A stretch of 64,000 nt of DNA from assembly GCA_963971575.1 (NCBI GenBank), contig OZ020617.1, positions 22,281,403 through 22,345,402 on the forward strand, read 5' to 3'. The DNA is from Liopterus haemorrhoidalis. Its lineage: Eukaryota; Arthropoda; Insecta; Coleoptera; Dytiscidae. Positions 34,829 to 46,843 of this stretch are shown piece after piece (the stretch's first letter is position 1; the number at the start of each line of letters is the position of its first letter). The notes beneath the pieces were generated by a model. The model was not told the origin of the DNA. It made no database searches and saw only the letters and a program-made list of their open reading frames with translations. Position numbers and translations under genes: made by a program.

Positions 34829-36369
34829 AAATTTATGTGAAGTGTGAATCTTCACACATTTCTGGGTTTTGCAGGTATTTAGTAACTGAATGATGATTAT
34901 TTGGGATGCCAAAACAAATTTTATGTCAAAATATTTTTTTATGAATTTTAATTCGAATGCTTAATACCATTATTTAAGTTTCTAAATATGTACAGTATTT
35001 TATTTATACAGCAAGGTTCAGTAAGATTTTTAAAATTGCGCCTATGGCTTCCATTGGTTGCTTATATCATAAGTCCCTCCCTCTGATTTCGTCACAGAAT
35101 TAAATTATAATTTCAACACTTCCCACTGGTTATTAAATTTACGCTTTTAAAAAATAAATGCAACATTTACCAAAATATAACGAATTTTGACAAAATAATT
35201 TAAACAAAATAGAAATGCAAAATAAAAAAAAAACAATAACATTAACAGGATTCGAACTCTGCAACGTTCGCACTGCAATTTACAAAGTGCGTTACGAAAC
35301 CATCTGAGCTACCAGAGTTTCTTATCTCAAGTGTTACATAGCGAATTATATATTTAACATATTTTAGTTAAAAACACAGAAAATGCGTTATTTTCTAAAA
35401 ACATAATCTGATCAAAAATTCCTGTTGTACTATTCCGGTTCACACCAATGTTCATTACTTAGAATTTTTTCAGATTTTTAGTTTAAACCATCTAGGCTAC
35501 AGGGTGTGGGACAAAAAATTTTTTGCACAATTTTGGCAAAAATCGCATCAAAATAATTTATTTTGCAAAAATAAAATTTTGATCGTTAATCCACGTACTA
35601 AGGGCTTTCATTTGATACCCTACTCAGAATTTAAAAAAAATATTTTTTTTTTTGATGAGCACATTTTTGTTTATATTTTTAGGGGGATATGTTTTTTAGA
35701 TGTTTTAGTATTTTTCCTATGTGTGGGTCAAAGAGTTGTATAAGCATGCCAAATTTCAACTCTCTAGGTTTAGCCGTTTGGCTACAATTTTTACCGAACA
35801 GACAGACAGACAGACAGACAGACGACAAAATGACGGTATAAGGGTTTTTTGGTCATACCTACAAAACCCTAAAAACCTAAAAAATGCGTTATTTTCCGAA
35901 AACATAATCTTAGTAAAAATTCCTGTTGTATTACTCCGGTTCACACCAGTTCCAGTACATTACTTAGATTTTTTTCGGATTTTTAGTTTAAACCATCTGG
36001 GCTACAGGGTGTGGCACAATTTTTTTTTTTTGCACAATTTTGGCAAAAATCGCATGAAATAATTTATTTTGCGAAAATAAAATTTTGATCAATAATACAC
36101 ATACTAGGGGCTTTTATTTGAGACTTTACTCAGAATTTAAAAAAAAATATTTTTTTTTCGATGAGCACACATTTGTTTATATTTTTAGGGCGATATGTTT
36201 TTTAGATGTTTTAGTATTTTTTCTATGTGCGGGTCAAAGAGTTCTATAAGCATGCCAAATTTCAACTCTCTAGGTTTAGCCGTCTGGCTACAATTTTTGC
36301 CGAACAGACAGACAGACGACAAAATGACGGTATAAGGGTTTTTTGGTCATACCTACAAAGGCCTAAAAA
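34829..36369 (-). repeat. R1 repeat family, copy d, with duplicated outer half
   Basis: The most complete copy. Minus-strand order: GTAGGTATGACCAAAAAACC, TGTCTG units, TTGAAATTTGGCATGC, CCACACCCTGTAGCCCAGA, the same series again, then the tRNA-like block, body and AAGATTCACACTTCACAT end. The outer half occurs twice (about 35490-35875 and 35940-36369), so it is a tandem partial duplication or a second insertion at the same point. The tRNA-like block (about 35245-35325) has TAGCTCAGATGG (A-box) and GAGTTCGAATCC (B-box). Confidence 0.8.
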
Positions 36370-37050
36370 ATTGAAATCTGATCAATAATGAAAACTACTT
36401 CTTCTATTTTAAGTCGAATAGAATTATGTTTAGAAAATAATAGAAATTCATAGCTTACTGCACATTAATATTAAAAATTAAAAATTATTTAAATTTCAAT
36501 CGCAATTTTTTAATATATATATATATATATTTATTTAAAAATATTAAAATAACACTTGGTTAAATTCAGAAAAAAAAAAAATTCGCTATCGAATAGGTAT
36601 AAAAATATGCATATTCCCATTTGAAAAAAATATAACTTAGTACTCTAACTTGAAAACCACCGGTTTAAAAACTTATTTTCTTTTTTAAGCAGATATCCCC
36701 CTTGGTCTCCTACAACTTTGCTACATGGTATTTTTTTGTAACTTTAATAATAAAGCTAATATCATTGTTACACTCTGTATATACATATTACCCATGTATA
36801 CTATAATGTAACCTGGTCAGTGCCCTAGTAACGTGGCCAATAGCCCTAGTAGCTGACACAAACAATAATTAATTTAAATTAAAACCAGTGGCGAAGGGAA
36901 ACCTCCGCTAGACTTGCCCTCCCATAAAAAAAAAAAAAATTTTTTTAAATATTTAGATAAATCTTCAAAAATACATCAAATTATGTTCTATACAAATTTT
37001 TGTCCAAGGCTTGGTTTACTAGTTACGAATTAATTATCATGACCATGGAC
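36370..37050. other. AT-rich non-coding, nothing recognised
   Basis: No supported gene. A short (AT)n run is present near 36512-36532. Confidence 0.4.
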
Positions 37051-37447
37051 GCGTTACATATAAGTATGAAAAAATTGAGACTTGGAAAAATTTTAAATAA
37101 TTTACAAAAAATTTTCGAAATTTTTCGTTTTATCAAAAAATGTCTCAAATAAAAGTTATTAGTTATTGCTTTTATAGTAACTTTTGTTCAATAAATTTTT
37201 TCGAAATATTTTTCTGTTGATAAATATTCGCAAAAATCTTAAAATCGACACGAGTAAACTCCCATTTCTAGTCAATCGATCTTCATAAAAAACAATAGGG
37301 TTCTTCCCATTTAATAGGAGAATTTTTTAGCACCAGAACGAATTCTCTAAGTTGAACCGTTCTTGAGTTATTGTGTATACACACAGACACACACACAGAC
37401 ACACACACACAGCCACACACACAGACACACACACAGACTCACACACA

Positions 37448-37542
<95 letters not shown>

Positions 37543-37680
37543 ACACACATACGGACGGCACTTCGAAAATAGGTTTTTTGGATTCCCTGGACTATGAAAC
37601 GTGGTCATCAGTCAAAATCTCGACATCGAAAATTTTCGCGATTACAATACTTGCCCCTTATATATTAAGGTCGAGCAAGT
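37051..37680. repeat. Interspersed repeat with a long (CA)n tract
   Basis: A (CA)n/(CACAGA)n tract at about 37375-37550 is embedded in a sequence with TTCTTGAGTTATTGTGTATA on one side and ACGGACGGCACTTCGAAAAT, GAAACGTGGTCATCAGTCAA and ATTACAATACTTGCCCC on the other. These phrases are typical of dispersed arthropod repeats that end next to a microsatellite. All open frames through the CA tract are artefacts. Confidence 0.75.
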
Positions 37681-37732
37681 AAAAATCAATATCTTAAATT
37701 TAAAACAACACTGACGATGAAAATCTAGTATT

Positions 37733-37922
37733 GTAGCCGAAGGTTCTGAAGTTGTTCTACTCAGTAATAAAGTAGAAGTTGCTAATAAAGTTATAGATGA
37801 AATTATCAATCATTCTTTATCTTTAGAAAAAGAAAATCAAATACCAGCTAACTATATTAATTTTAGTTTACTTGAAACTGAAGAAGATCCAAAATATGGA
37901 TGTAAAATTAGGAGAAAATAAT
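37733..37922 (+). pseudogene. Coding-like 3' fragment of unknown identity
   Basis: The frame from about 37733 to the TAA at 37920-37922 encodes roughly 62 residues, including EGSEVVLLSNKVEVANKVID and NFSLLETEEDPKYGCKIRRK. The composition is protein-like (charged, non-repetitive) and unlike the surrounding poly(A/T) sequence. There is no start codon nearby, so it is a truncated or last-exon fragment. I do not recognise a family. A captured gene or a transposon/viral remnant are alternatives. Confidence 0.3.
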
Positions 37923-39162
37923 CGATTAATATTTAAAAAAGTTCTAATTGCACTATTATGTTTTATACCAATAAATAATTTCTATAAAGTTTTTCATTTA
38001 ACATGACAATTGTTATTTTATTTGTACGAGTAAGTAATACTTACACGCTTAGCAAATATGAATCTCAAACTTTTTATTTTCGAAATAAGAGAAAACAAAT
38101 TTTACCTGCAGAATAAATGTTTTAATAAACTTTATTCTAAAAAACGAACGTATTAATTAAGTACCTGTACCTGTCTCTTGTTGTTTGTACTAATTAATGA
38201 AAGAATAGGGACAATTTTTATTTAGACCAGTTTAGTTTCATTTTATAAAACAATTTAATCAGTACTATTTTAATTAGACGTTGTTTTTCCCTTCCATCAG
38301 CTAGAACAAAACTGAAATTTTCTAAAGAATTATTTAAAAAGTGCAATTTGAAAAGTTATCTAACTAATGAAATGGTATTCACTAGTACACAATCATGCAG
38401 AACTTTGCAACTGCATATCGCAGAGCCAACAATAATACCAGTTGCTCGACAATTATACAAACACAATATCTTCTAATTTACAATTATTCTAATAAGCTCG
38501 GAGCATTGCTGATACTGTTTTATTCAGCGGCATGGACGTACGTAAAACAAATACTGCATGCTGCTTATTCTTAATAATATATGAATTCATAAATTGATAA
38601 CAGCACTTGAGTATATAATTTTTAGAATAGCAAAAACTGATCTCAACAATAAGAGTTAGATATTTTTTATATATATTTTTTTTTTGCACCCCCACACATA
38701 CTGTTTACTTTCCTAGATTATGCAAGGCCCCGAATATTGAACAGTTATTTTTCCGGTTTCACTTACGCTGCTTTGGTCTACAATTTCCTAATGGAACCTG
38801 AAAATTATTGGTTCGCCCGAACAGGGAAATGTGTTGGTTGCTTGAAGTAAAACAATACCGTTAGAAGTTTAACTCATAACCAGGGATGGGAAGTTGGAAT
38901 CGGAGCCGGAGTCGGAGTCGGCAGTCGAAAAATGTTATCGACTCACGAAACTTTAATTAAATTTTTATCAAAGATGAGAACAAACCGAAAACGAAAGCAA
39001 AATAAACATATTACCAGATTTTTTAAAGCACGGAAACAGGAACGATATTTTGTTGCCTGTTCAAGAACAAAACTGAAATTAAAATATTCAATATCGGTTT
39101 TACCCGGTTTCCTTCATGCTTTCCAGTTTAAAATTTGTCTAAAACTGCTCATATAACGTCGG
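37923..39162. other. Non-coding, nothing recognised
   Basis: Includes CAGGGATGGGAAGTTGG near 38883 followed by GGAGTCGGAGTCGG, possibly one end of another hAT-like element. The partner end was not found. The frame at 38932-39156 is Lys/Arg-rich without a domain. Confidence 0.4.
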
Positions 39163-39300
39163 CCTTGGTAGCGTAGAGGTAACGCTCCTGCTTCACGAGC
39201 CAAAGGTCCCGGGTTCGAATCCCGGTTAGGGCATGGATGTTTGTAACACACAGTGTAATTGGGACATTTAGTCCTGTTCTGTGTTTTTTAAAAGAAAAAT
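39163..39300 (+). mobile_element. tRNA-derived SINE head
   Basis: It folds partly as a tRNA. A 7-bp acceptor with several G-U pairs joins 39163-39169 to the 3' TTAGGGC. The D-arm is GCGT/ACGC, and the T-arm is the classical CCGGGTTCGAATCCCGG. The anticodon stem does not pair beyond two bases (loop around TTCACGA). No CCA or proper discriminator context is present and it continues into a body (ATGGATGTTTGTAACACACA). It is therefore a SINE head or tRNA pseudogene rather than a working tRNA. Confidence 0.7.
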
Positions 39301-40604
39301 GAACAAAATGAAAAAAATATAACAGATTAATACGATGCAGTAAAGATATTTGTTTTTACTTACATCCACATTTTATCTTTTTCTGTATATTCTTTTTATT
39401 ATGTTTAAGCGAAACTAAACTGGATTTTTTGTTTCTCAAGTTGAAACGAGCTTCGTGATTATTTCATGTTTCATGTTGGCAGCCAGAATTTAAATATCAA
39501 AAGGAAAAAGTGACATATTATGAAAAATAAAGTATATAAAATACAATAAAAATTTATGAAAACTAATATGTTAATGAAAATTTGTATTAAAAATGACACA
39601 AAAAGTCGAGATGAAATGAAAATGACTTATTTATGAAAATAGCTCTCCCAACCCAAGATATTTTATGTAAGAATAGTCTGTTTCTTTAGTTTCAGCGGAA
39701 CTAGATACTGAAATGTACTAAATTTTAACGATTGAATAAAGCTTTTTATCACTTTGTTTAACAAAAGCCCACTTCGATCGTTAAAAATTAAGCTTAAATG
39801 TTAGCTTAAGAAAAAATACATTTACATACATTTAATTATAAAATATTTAGAAACAAAATTTCAACGTGCAAACATTTCCTTCAGATCGCCATAATACTCC
39901 AAACCAATTACATACTGTCAATACTATTTGATCGCATTACTTGATGTCTATTTTGAAACATCTGACAATTGTAAACGAGCAATCGATGACGGTTATATTA
40001 CTGAAAGTACCTTCTTACTAAACCAAGAAGAAGAGTACGACACAGTTGAATGAGTATAAATGACGGTGTATTCATAAAACAGAAATAATAAATAAAAATA
40101 AAGTTATAAGTTGTCTACAACTAACTTTTTATTCCATGTTGATTTATTTTGAACAGTTCATGCTTGTGTTTCTTTTTAATGTTTATGCAAAGCAAAAACA
40201 AATTGTGCTTTACAAAAAAGAACTTTTCTAATATAAAGTAAAGTTTGTAACTACCAATGAATTTTTTAGATACAGACAATTTTCATTGCTTCTAGAAAAT
40301 ATGCTCATCTGCTGTTTTATTTTAACAAATATTGATTGCCTTTTGTGACTCAAAACGTCATATAAATTAAGATAAGTAAAAAACTCAATTTAGCGACAAG
40401 TCATGTATTTTATACAAAGCAGTATCGTATTGTTTATATTAAACTTTTCACTACTCAGACAAAAAAAAAAAAAATAAATAAAGACAAAAAATTACAAAGG
40501 AAACACTTTTACTCTAAAAGAAGCATTGGTTTTGGCAGTAACATATTAAAATCTATTTTGAGATTATTCTATAGTCTTTGTCTTGATCAAAATCTGGGTA
40601 GGTT
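39301..40604. other. Non-coding with one shared repeat piece
   Basis: About 39670-39785 resembles 26868-26970 (shared TCTGTTNCTTTGGTTT-like and GCGGAACTAGAT phrases), so it is an interspersed repeat. Nothing else was recognised. Confidence 0.4.
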
Positions 40605-40612
40605 GTGTACGG

Positions 40613-42769
40613 TAGGGATGGGGAATAAACATCGATGTTCAGATGGCGATAGTATCGATAAAACATCGATGTTTACTACCTGAAGCGCCCGCTTAGGGCG
40701 TACCACTTTGTATTATACATTTTTTATTCCAAATTATAATTTATTTCCATTTAATTATAATTTTTACCATTTTTGTCGAATTTAATTAAATATTTATTTT
40801 ATACAAAAACATGTTGAGAACCCCTATATATTTTATTTCCAAAATACAAATATATTTTACCATATACTTTACCCGATACAATAATATTTTATATAATATT
40901 ATATAATACTATAATAATTTATTATTGTGTTAATTTAAACCTAATTTTAATATATTTAAAAATAACCATTTGTTTTTCTTAAAATATAACTTGTTTAGAG
41001 CCGCTGATATGTCAGTTATTAATTTCATTCAAATCAGCGCAAGCGACCAAATATGCAACGATATCTTAATTCATTAATATTTTTCCGATCAAGGTGAGAA
41101 GACGTGGTTTTGATTTTACATTCGTGTTATAGTTTAAATTCAGTTAAATTTAATCAGGTTCCCCTGAATTGTGTTTATTGTTAATTAATATATATAAGGG
41201 TATATTAATTATTAATTTATATATTTGTTAAAGATATTTTCTGGAGTTTTCCCTCCAGATTTCCCTAGAGCACATGTGATTTTATTAGTTATATTGTTCT
41301 AGAAGTTTAAATTCAGTATGTGTGAGAATTCTATCAGGTTCCCCTGATTCATGTTTATTGTTAATTAATATATGTATATATATTAATTAACAAATTTACA
41401 ATTTTGTTAAAACTATTTTTTTTTTTTTTCTGGAGATTTCTCTCCATAGTCAGATTGTTATTCAAATCAGTTAAATTAATTCCGTCTAATAGAAAGGCCT
41501 AACAGAGTAAGTTTATTTATATAAAATTTATCATAAAAATTGTCATTTTTATAAATTTTGTGTTCCGATTATTTTCTGTCGGGCATCGTCGGAACAAGTA
41601 GCTACGAACAGCAAACCGTTCGTAACCGTTTTGTCGGACTTAGAAATTTTTTATTACAGTAATTTAAAGTCATAATTCTTTTGTTATAAACTTATTTAAC
41701 AATCCTTAACCGTTTCTCAACATTTTTTCCTGTTGAGAAATTATTTAAATTCATAATTTTAGTAGTTATTTAATATAATTTAGAGGTCAATTTTGTATGA
41801 ATTTTTTTGATTGTTATATAATTTATTTTGGGATTCATTTAGAATGTAATTTACTGTATTCACCGCCGCGATTACCGCTATTAATTGTTGAAGTCCGCAA
41901 CAATTATAATTAATTAAATTTTTTTTTGTACAAATATTTTTTTTTATTAAGTTTTTTTTCAACAATTTTTTTTGATAGTAATTTTTTTTCTCTTTTATTA
42001 TCATGCATGGCAACGCAATCGAACCAAGAACCTGACCTTATTTTATAAAATTAAATTCTCTTAACAATTATATTTTTGACATTTCAAAGTCAACCCTTGT
42101 GTGTCGTCCTGGACTCCTACCCTACCTAGGCCAGGAGCGGGCGCCACACTACCGATTTCGATGTTTAAACTTTGAAATTCGGAAACTACCGCTAGAGGTG
42201 CTGGAATCTTAAAATTTTTATATTTATTAAAATTAGTACACAAAATATAAGCATCATCTATTGTGATATAACAATACTAATAGTGGTAGTTCTTATGCTT
42301 CTTAGCAGTTAGCAGAATAAGAAAAAAATAAGAAAAATTAATTTTTGCAAACAATGCCAACGACCAACGACGCCAACACACTTGTCTTGTTGACAATTTC
42401 CCAGTTGTTATTCCTCCAATCCCTGGAATTACCGTATTGGGAAAAAATAAACTATTATTAGGATTATTATATTGTAATGTTAGTGTAAAATTAATATTAG
42501 AACTACTATATTAGTGTCAGAAACAAATGTAATATGTATGTATTTCAACATAAAAAAGTAAAAAAAAAAAAAAAAGTTCATGGCAGTATGTTATTTTTAT
42601 GTTAAATAATATAAAATTAACATTAAGATTACTATATTGGTATTATAATAAAATGAAATATTACATTTTAGAAATGTAAAAACATCGATGTTTTTTCAAC
42701 ATCGATAGTAAGCGCCGATGTTAACATCGATGTTAAACATCGCTGTTTTGCCTTCGATGTACAACCCTA
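40613..42769 (+). mobile_element. hAT-like ATCGATG-rich element carrying a solo LTR
   Basis: The ends are TAGGGATGGGG and the inverse TAGGGTTGTACATCGA. The 8-base flanks GTGTACGG (40605-40612) and GCGTAAGG (42770-42777) agree at 6 of 8, the hAT duplication length. Repeated ACATCGATG motifs lie near both ends. Without the LTR the element is about 0.68 kb, matching the copy at 26742-27400. It has no transposase and is non-autonomous. Confidence 0.8.
40681..42148. mobile_element. 1468-bp solo LTR of an LTR retrotransposon
   Basis: It starts TGAAGCGCCCGC and ends GCGGGCGCCACA, the TG...CA termini of LTRs, with short inverted ends. A perfect 5-bp duplication CTACC flanks it (40676-40680 and 42149-42153). 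The related element at 27300 has uninterrupted sequence across this point, serving as an empty site. It contains two tandem related units (about 41145-41275 and 41305-41455), each with a TCAGG...CCTGA and a CTGGAG...CTCCA hairpin. No internal retroviral-type genes are present, so it arose by LTR-LTR recombination. The superfamily (Gypsy or BEL/Pao) is not resolved. Confidence 0.85.
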
Positions 42770-42777
42770 GCGTAAGG

Positions 42778-44148
42778 GAAAACAACCGACAGAGTTTACG
42801 TAAATACGTCCGCGTGGTCCTCCAGTTGTACTGTACTGCGTTCCATTTTCGGCTTTGCGGCGTCAGCTCTCATGCGTTTTCTGTAAGCCCTGCACCTTTC
42901 CGCATTGGTGTGTGGCACATTTTTGAATTCCTCAGAATCCAATCAATTCGATTTTGATCGTTGGATTGATTTCTGCTTGTTTTTTCGAAGAGAGTATGCC
43001 GACGTTGTGAAAAATTTACAATTATTCACTGTATTTGATTTTATTTCTAATGTCTCATATTGACGTAAGCTTTCATTTGAGACCAATTTTGCGTTCTGGA
43101 AATTCGGGACGCAAATTTCAACAACGTAAACGTAAAATGTAAGTAGACGTAATAAATTATTGAAATATAGAGATTAGTGACCGTTAATAAAATTTGTAAT
43201 ATCAAAATGGTAGCTCTATCGATAATTTCTGTAAGTTGGACCCAACAAGAACATTTACTATTTCTACAGCTCCTTCTCAAGTATCAATTTGACTTATGAT
43301 ATCTAATTCCATTCAATCTACACACCACAAAAATCCGATAATATGTATGGTTAAAAAATAAACCAATACAACTAACGCGAGAGATACACACTAGAAGCAA
43401 TACTTGAATGATAAACGACGAGTTCTTGAAAAAGATGGTTATTTCCCGAACAAATAGTCGAAATTTTGCGAACTTATACGAATCTTCTGAAATATCCGAA
43501 ATTACGCAAATGCGGAAGTTGATTCAATTCTAAAAGTTTTCTTATTTGTCTTACGACCAAATTTCGAAAACAATGCAAAGCGAAACGATCTAAAGTTGTG
43601 TCTAGGTAGAGTGACGAACTCTTGATCAATAAATTTCTGTATACGTACCTCAAAAAATCAAGACTTAACTGTAATTTTCGTTAGTATAGCAGATTACAAA
43701 ACCCCCTAATAATAACTATTGACTCAAATAAACTAAAAGAAAAGCCGAAAAGTCCGTAATTTTTGATGGGTAAGGTTCTGGTTTCGGTTTCAGTATAAAT
43801 TTTTTAATAAAGCCGAACCGTATTCGAAAATTAGAGGTAGGGTAACACAAAAAAAAGGAACCTCGTTTTTTTAAACGAAAATAAGAGTTTAGTAACAGTT
43901 ATGCTATTTAATTATGAAAACAAAAATGATTTAAAAGTAAATAAACGAAATTTTTATTCTTTGCTCTGCAATAACTAACTAATCGGATTAAATAACAAAT
44001 AATTTATAATATTTAAGACCGATGTTTACAGTAGTTTTAAGAAATGTGGTGTATGACATTTATTATATATTGAGTAGACAAATATTGTTTTACTGAATAA
44101 GATGAAGACAAACTTTTATTTTGCCACCGAACAATTATTTAATAAAAA
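42778..44148. other. Non-coding, nothing recognised
   Basis: Short frames on both strands (42718-42957, 43047-43280 minus) lack recognisable features. Confidence 0.4.
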
Positions 44149-44260
44149 AATTGATATGTAGTGTGAATTTACACACATTTAAAGATTTTATAGGTATTTC
44201 ATAAGTGTAAGAAACCAACATAATACTAAATGTCTAGGAATATTTTTTTGATACTTTTAT
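44149..44260 (-). repeat. R1 repeat family, small diverged fragment
   Basis: Contains TTGATATGTAGTGTGAATTT and ACACACATTTAAAGATTTTA, corresponding to the TGATGTGAAGTGTGAA end of the R1 copies. Confidence 0.55.
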
Positions 44261-45092
44261 TCGTTATTTGAGAACTAAGAGCTTCCACTTAATTTTTTTA
44301 GACAAAATGTAAATAATTTGCCAAAAATGCCAGCATTTTTCTGCATTTGCTTCGTATTCAAGTCTTCATTAGATTAATAAGAAATATATTGATAAATGGC
44401 TTCATTATTTCAATTTTGGATACGTATATCTCACTATTAACAATGTGTTATTTGGTTTATAAGTATTTCATTACTATAAATGATTTATTCCTCTTACGAT
44501 AATACGATACCTTAAAAACAAAAATGTAAATTAATTTAAATAGGCTGAATTACAGCGTATAATAGTATAATAAAATAACTGAACACTGCACACTACATTA
44601 TACAGTGTACAGTGTAATGTGATGTGGTGTGTGTAACACGGTTCGCAACTGTTAAAAAAAATCTATTTTTTTAAAATATTTTTAATGCCAAAAAATACAC
44701 GCATTATCTTAGTTATAAATACAAAAAATCCGTAACATTATTAGCCATGAATTAAAATAATAAATAAATTTTGTCAAAAACACAAAAACTGCTTATACGA
44801 TTGTATTACACAGGCAACACACACAAAACAACTGTATGCGGGGAACTGGCCAACGCTCGAAATATGTTAGATGCAGAGCATGGAGCATGGTAATCTAAGA
44901 AGAACAATTAGACTATGTTTAGACTTTCATTCTAGGAAATACTATCCGAACCCTTATATAAACACCAATCTCTTTGAAGAGGTGATCAGAAGTATCCAGT
45001 CCAGATCGCAAAAATATCTATAATTGTTGAATTCTTAGAGGATCTGAGTCGATTATATGGTGATATATTCGATCCTGTTTCTTTTTGATTTT
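44261..45092. other. Non-coding, nothing recognised
   Basis: An imperfect palindromic run of ACAGTGTA/TACACTGT motifs at 44595-44640 is the only structure noticed. Confidence 0.4.
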
Positions 45093-45099
45093 ATCTAAG

Positions 45100-45370
45100 C
45101 AGTGTTTCCCAAAGGGTGTGCCAAGAAATCATAAAAAAAACGCGTCGTTTTATTTTAACACTATTGTCTGAGTATACGTACAATACCATTAATAAGAATA
45201 AAGTACACGAAGGATCATTTTATGACGAATTGAAATTGGCATATCCCTTTTTTCCTGAATACAGCAGCGTCTGTAATCAGAATTTTTTCTTCTATGACTA
45301 CGTTGGTGTTCCGCGAAAATTTTCTTATTTGGAAAATGTGCCACGACAGTAAAAAGATTGAAAAACACTG
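45100..45370. mobile_element. 271-bp hAT-like MITE
   Basis: The ends CAGTGTTTCCCAA and (inverse) CAGTGTTTTTCAA match at 11 of 13, and ATCTAAG flanks it on both sides (45093-45099 and 45371-45377). The next bases allow an 8-bp duplication with one mismatch, as expected for hAT. Open frames on both strands within it are by-products. Confidence 0.85.
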
Positions 45371-45587
45371 ATCTAAGTATTTATATATATTTTTTTCTTT
45401 TAAACTTAAATTTATTTCATTTAAATTAGTAAATATTATTTTCAATAAATCTTAGTTAATTTTTAACCACCCTTTTACTTAATGCTTGTAAACCTTCACC
45501 TTATACTTCATAAAGATATCGAAATATATCTTTTACTGAGCCTAAACTTAAGGAGTTTCAAGATTTAACAAAAAATGATACAATATT

Positions 45588-46843
45588 AGGCGTTTACGTT
45601 TAGTCAGTCAGATCAATCCGAGTGATCCAAATGCTACCAATCCGTTCGTAAAGTCAGTCAGAGCGTACACATTAGCTTATTTTTAGTCAATCCGATTAAT
45701 CCTCCAGAGTACTCCAAGCGTTCCGAGCAATCCGATTATTTGTCAGGATTGCTGGGTTTAATGGAATGCTGGTGATGTAGGTAACCGCGGGTAAATTGAA
45801 TCTCACATTGGGATGTGTTGAAAATATAACTTAACAAAATAGACGAAACAAGTGCCGTTTGTGATATAATTCTATTATTGGTAATAAACTCATATTTATA
45901 AAACAAAACGCTATAACAGTTGTAATCAACGATATAAAATTGATAGTTGCATTTAGTGCCACCGTCACTAGGCGTCACTACTTAACTTTGTAGCGAACCG
46001 GTAACGTTTCTTTATAACGTACCATTTATTGTCCACTAGGTAGCGAGCCTGTGGTATTATATTATGTCTAATCTCAAACTGAAATGAGATTCCTGAGTAA
46101 AGGAGTTCGGGTAGTAGACGTGAGTGTTATCCAGGGTTCATCATTACGATATGTGAATTAAATAATATGTATTTGTACTTACCAACCGACTGAACAGGCA
46201 TCTTGTATTTAAATTTGGATCTAATCTGTTCACTAAAGTTCTTAAAGGTGAAGGGTTTACACTCGTTAACACGGTTTAAAATCAATGAATTCAATTTATT
46301 AACAGAAATATTTACAAAGAAGTTAAGATAATTAAAATGAATTCAGAATAAAAAGATTAAACAAACAGAATCAAGTTGTCCACCAGAATGCCGAACCAGT
46401 CCCTCTACGAATTCCACTACTTAGTTCTTACTACTCACAAGACCGAATACTATCTGATCTCCTCTTCAGAGAGTCGTGTGTTTTTGTAAGGCATTTCAGG
46501 GCATTTCGACGAAAAAGGGAAAAAGGTTGTTCAAGGAACTGTCAAAGTTATTAAATAATAACTTTGAACAAAAGTTACGTGTCGTAAACATAAAATTTCT
46601 AAAATTTTATTATCTATTTGAATTCTCAAAAAATATACCCTTTTCAAAATCCCAAGAAATGCCTTTCAAAGGAATTCTCCCGACGGGTGTTTGTGAAAGT
46701 TTCTGATGGACTACTCGATTCGTTACAACTTCAGACATATTTGGCTTACGAAAATCTTAAGAAAATCTGAGCAATCCGACTAATCTTGTGACATCCCCAG
46801 ATCAATCTGAGCAATCTTGTGAATTGAATAAACGTAAACGCCT
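45588..46843. mobile_element. 1256-bp element with AGGCGTTTACGTTTA inverted ends
   Basis: AGGCGTTTACGTTTA at 45588-45602 is matched by its inverse at 46829-46843 (one mismatch), with ATT flanks at 45585-45587 and 46844-46846. Subterminal repeats of ATCAATC.GAG and CAATCCGA.TAAT type occur inside both ends. A 3-bp duplication with GC-rich ends suggests a PIF/Harbinger-like element. It has no coding capacity. Confidence 0.7.

Noticed and set aside
35800..35825. CAGACA tandem as a regulatory SMAD-type site cluster
   Set aside because: It is a constant part of the dispersed R1 repeat, not near a gene start.
37327..37682. Several overlapping frames rich in His-Thr or Cys-Val
   Set aside because: Products of the (CA)n tract.
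38883..38935. Another hAT-like element starting CAGGGATGGGAAG
   Set aside because: No matching right terminus or 8-bp duplication could be found.
39163..39235. Functional tRNA gene with anticodon CAC
   Set aside because: The T-arm and D-arm are good but the anticodon stem does not pair and the sequence runs on into a SINE-like body.
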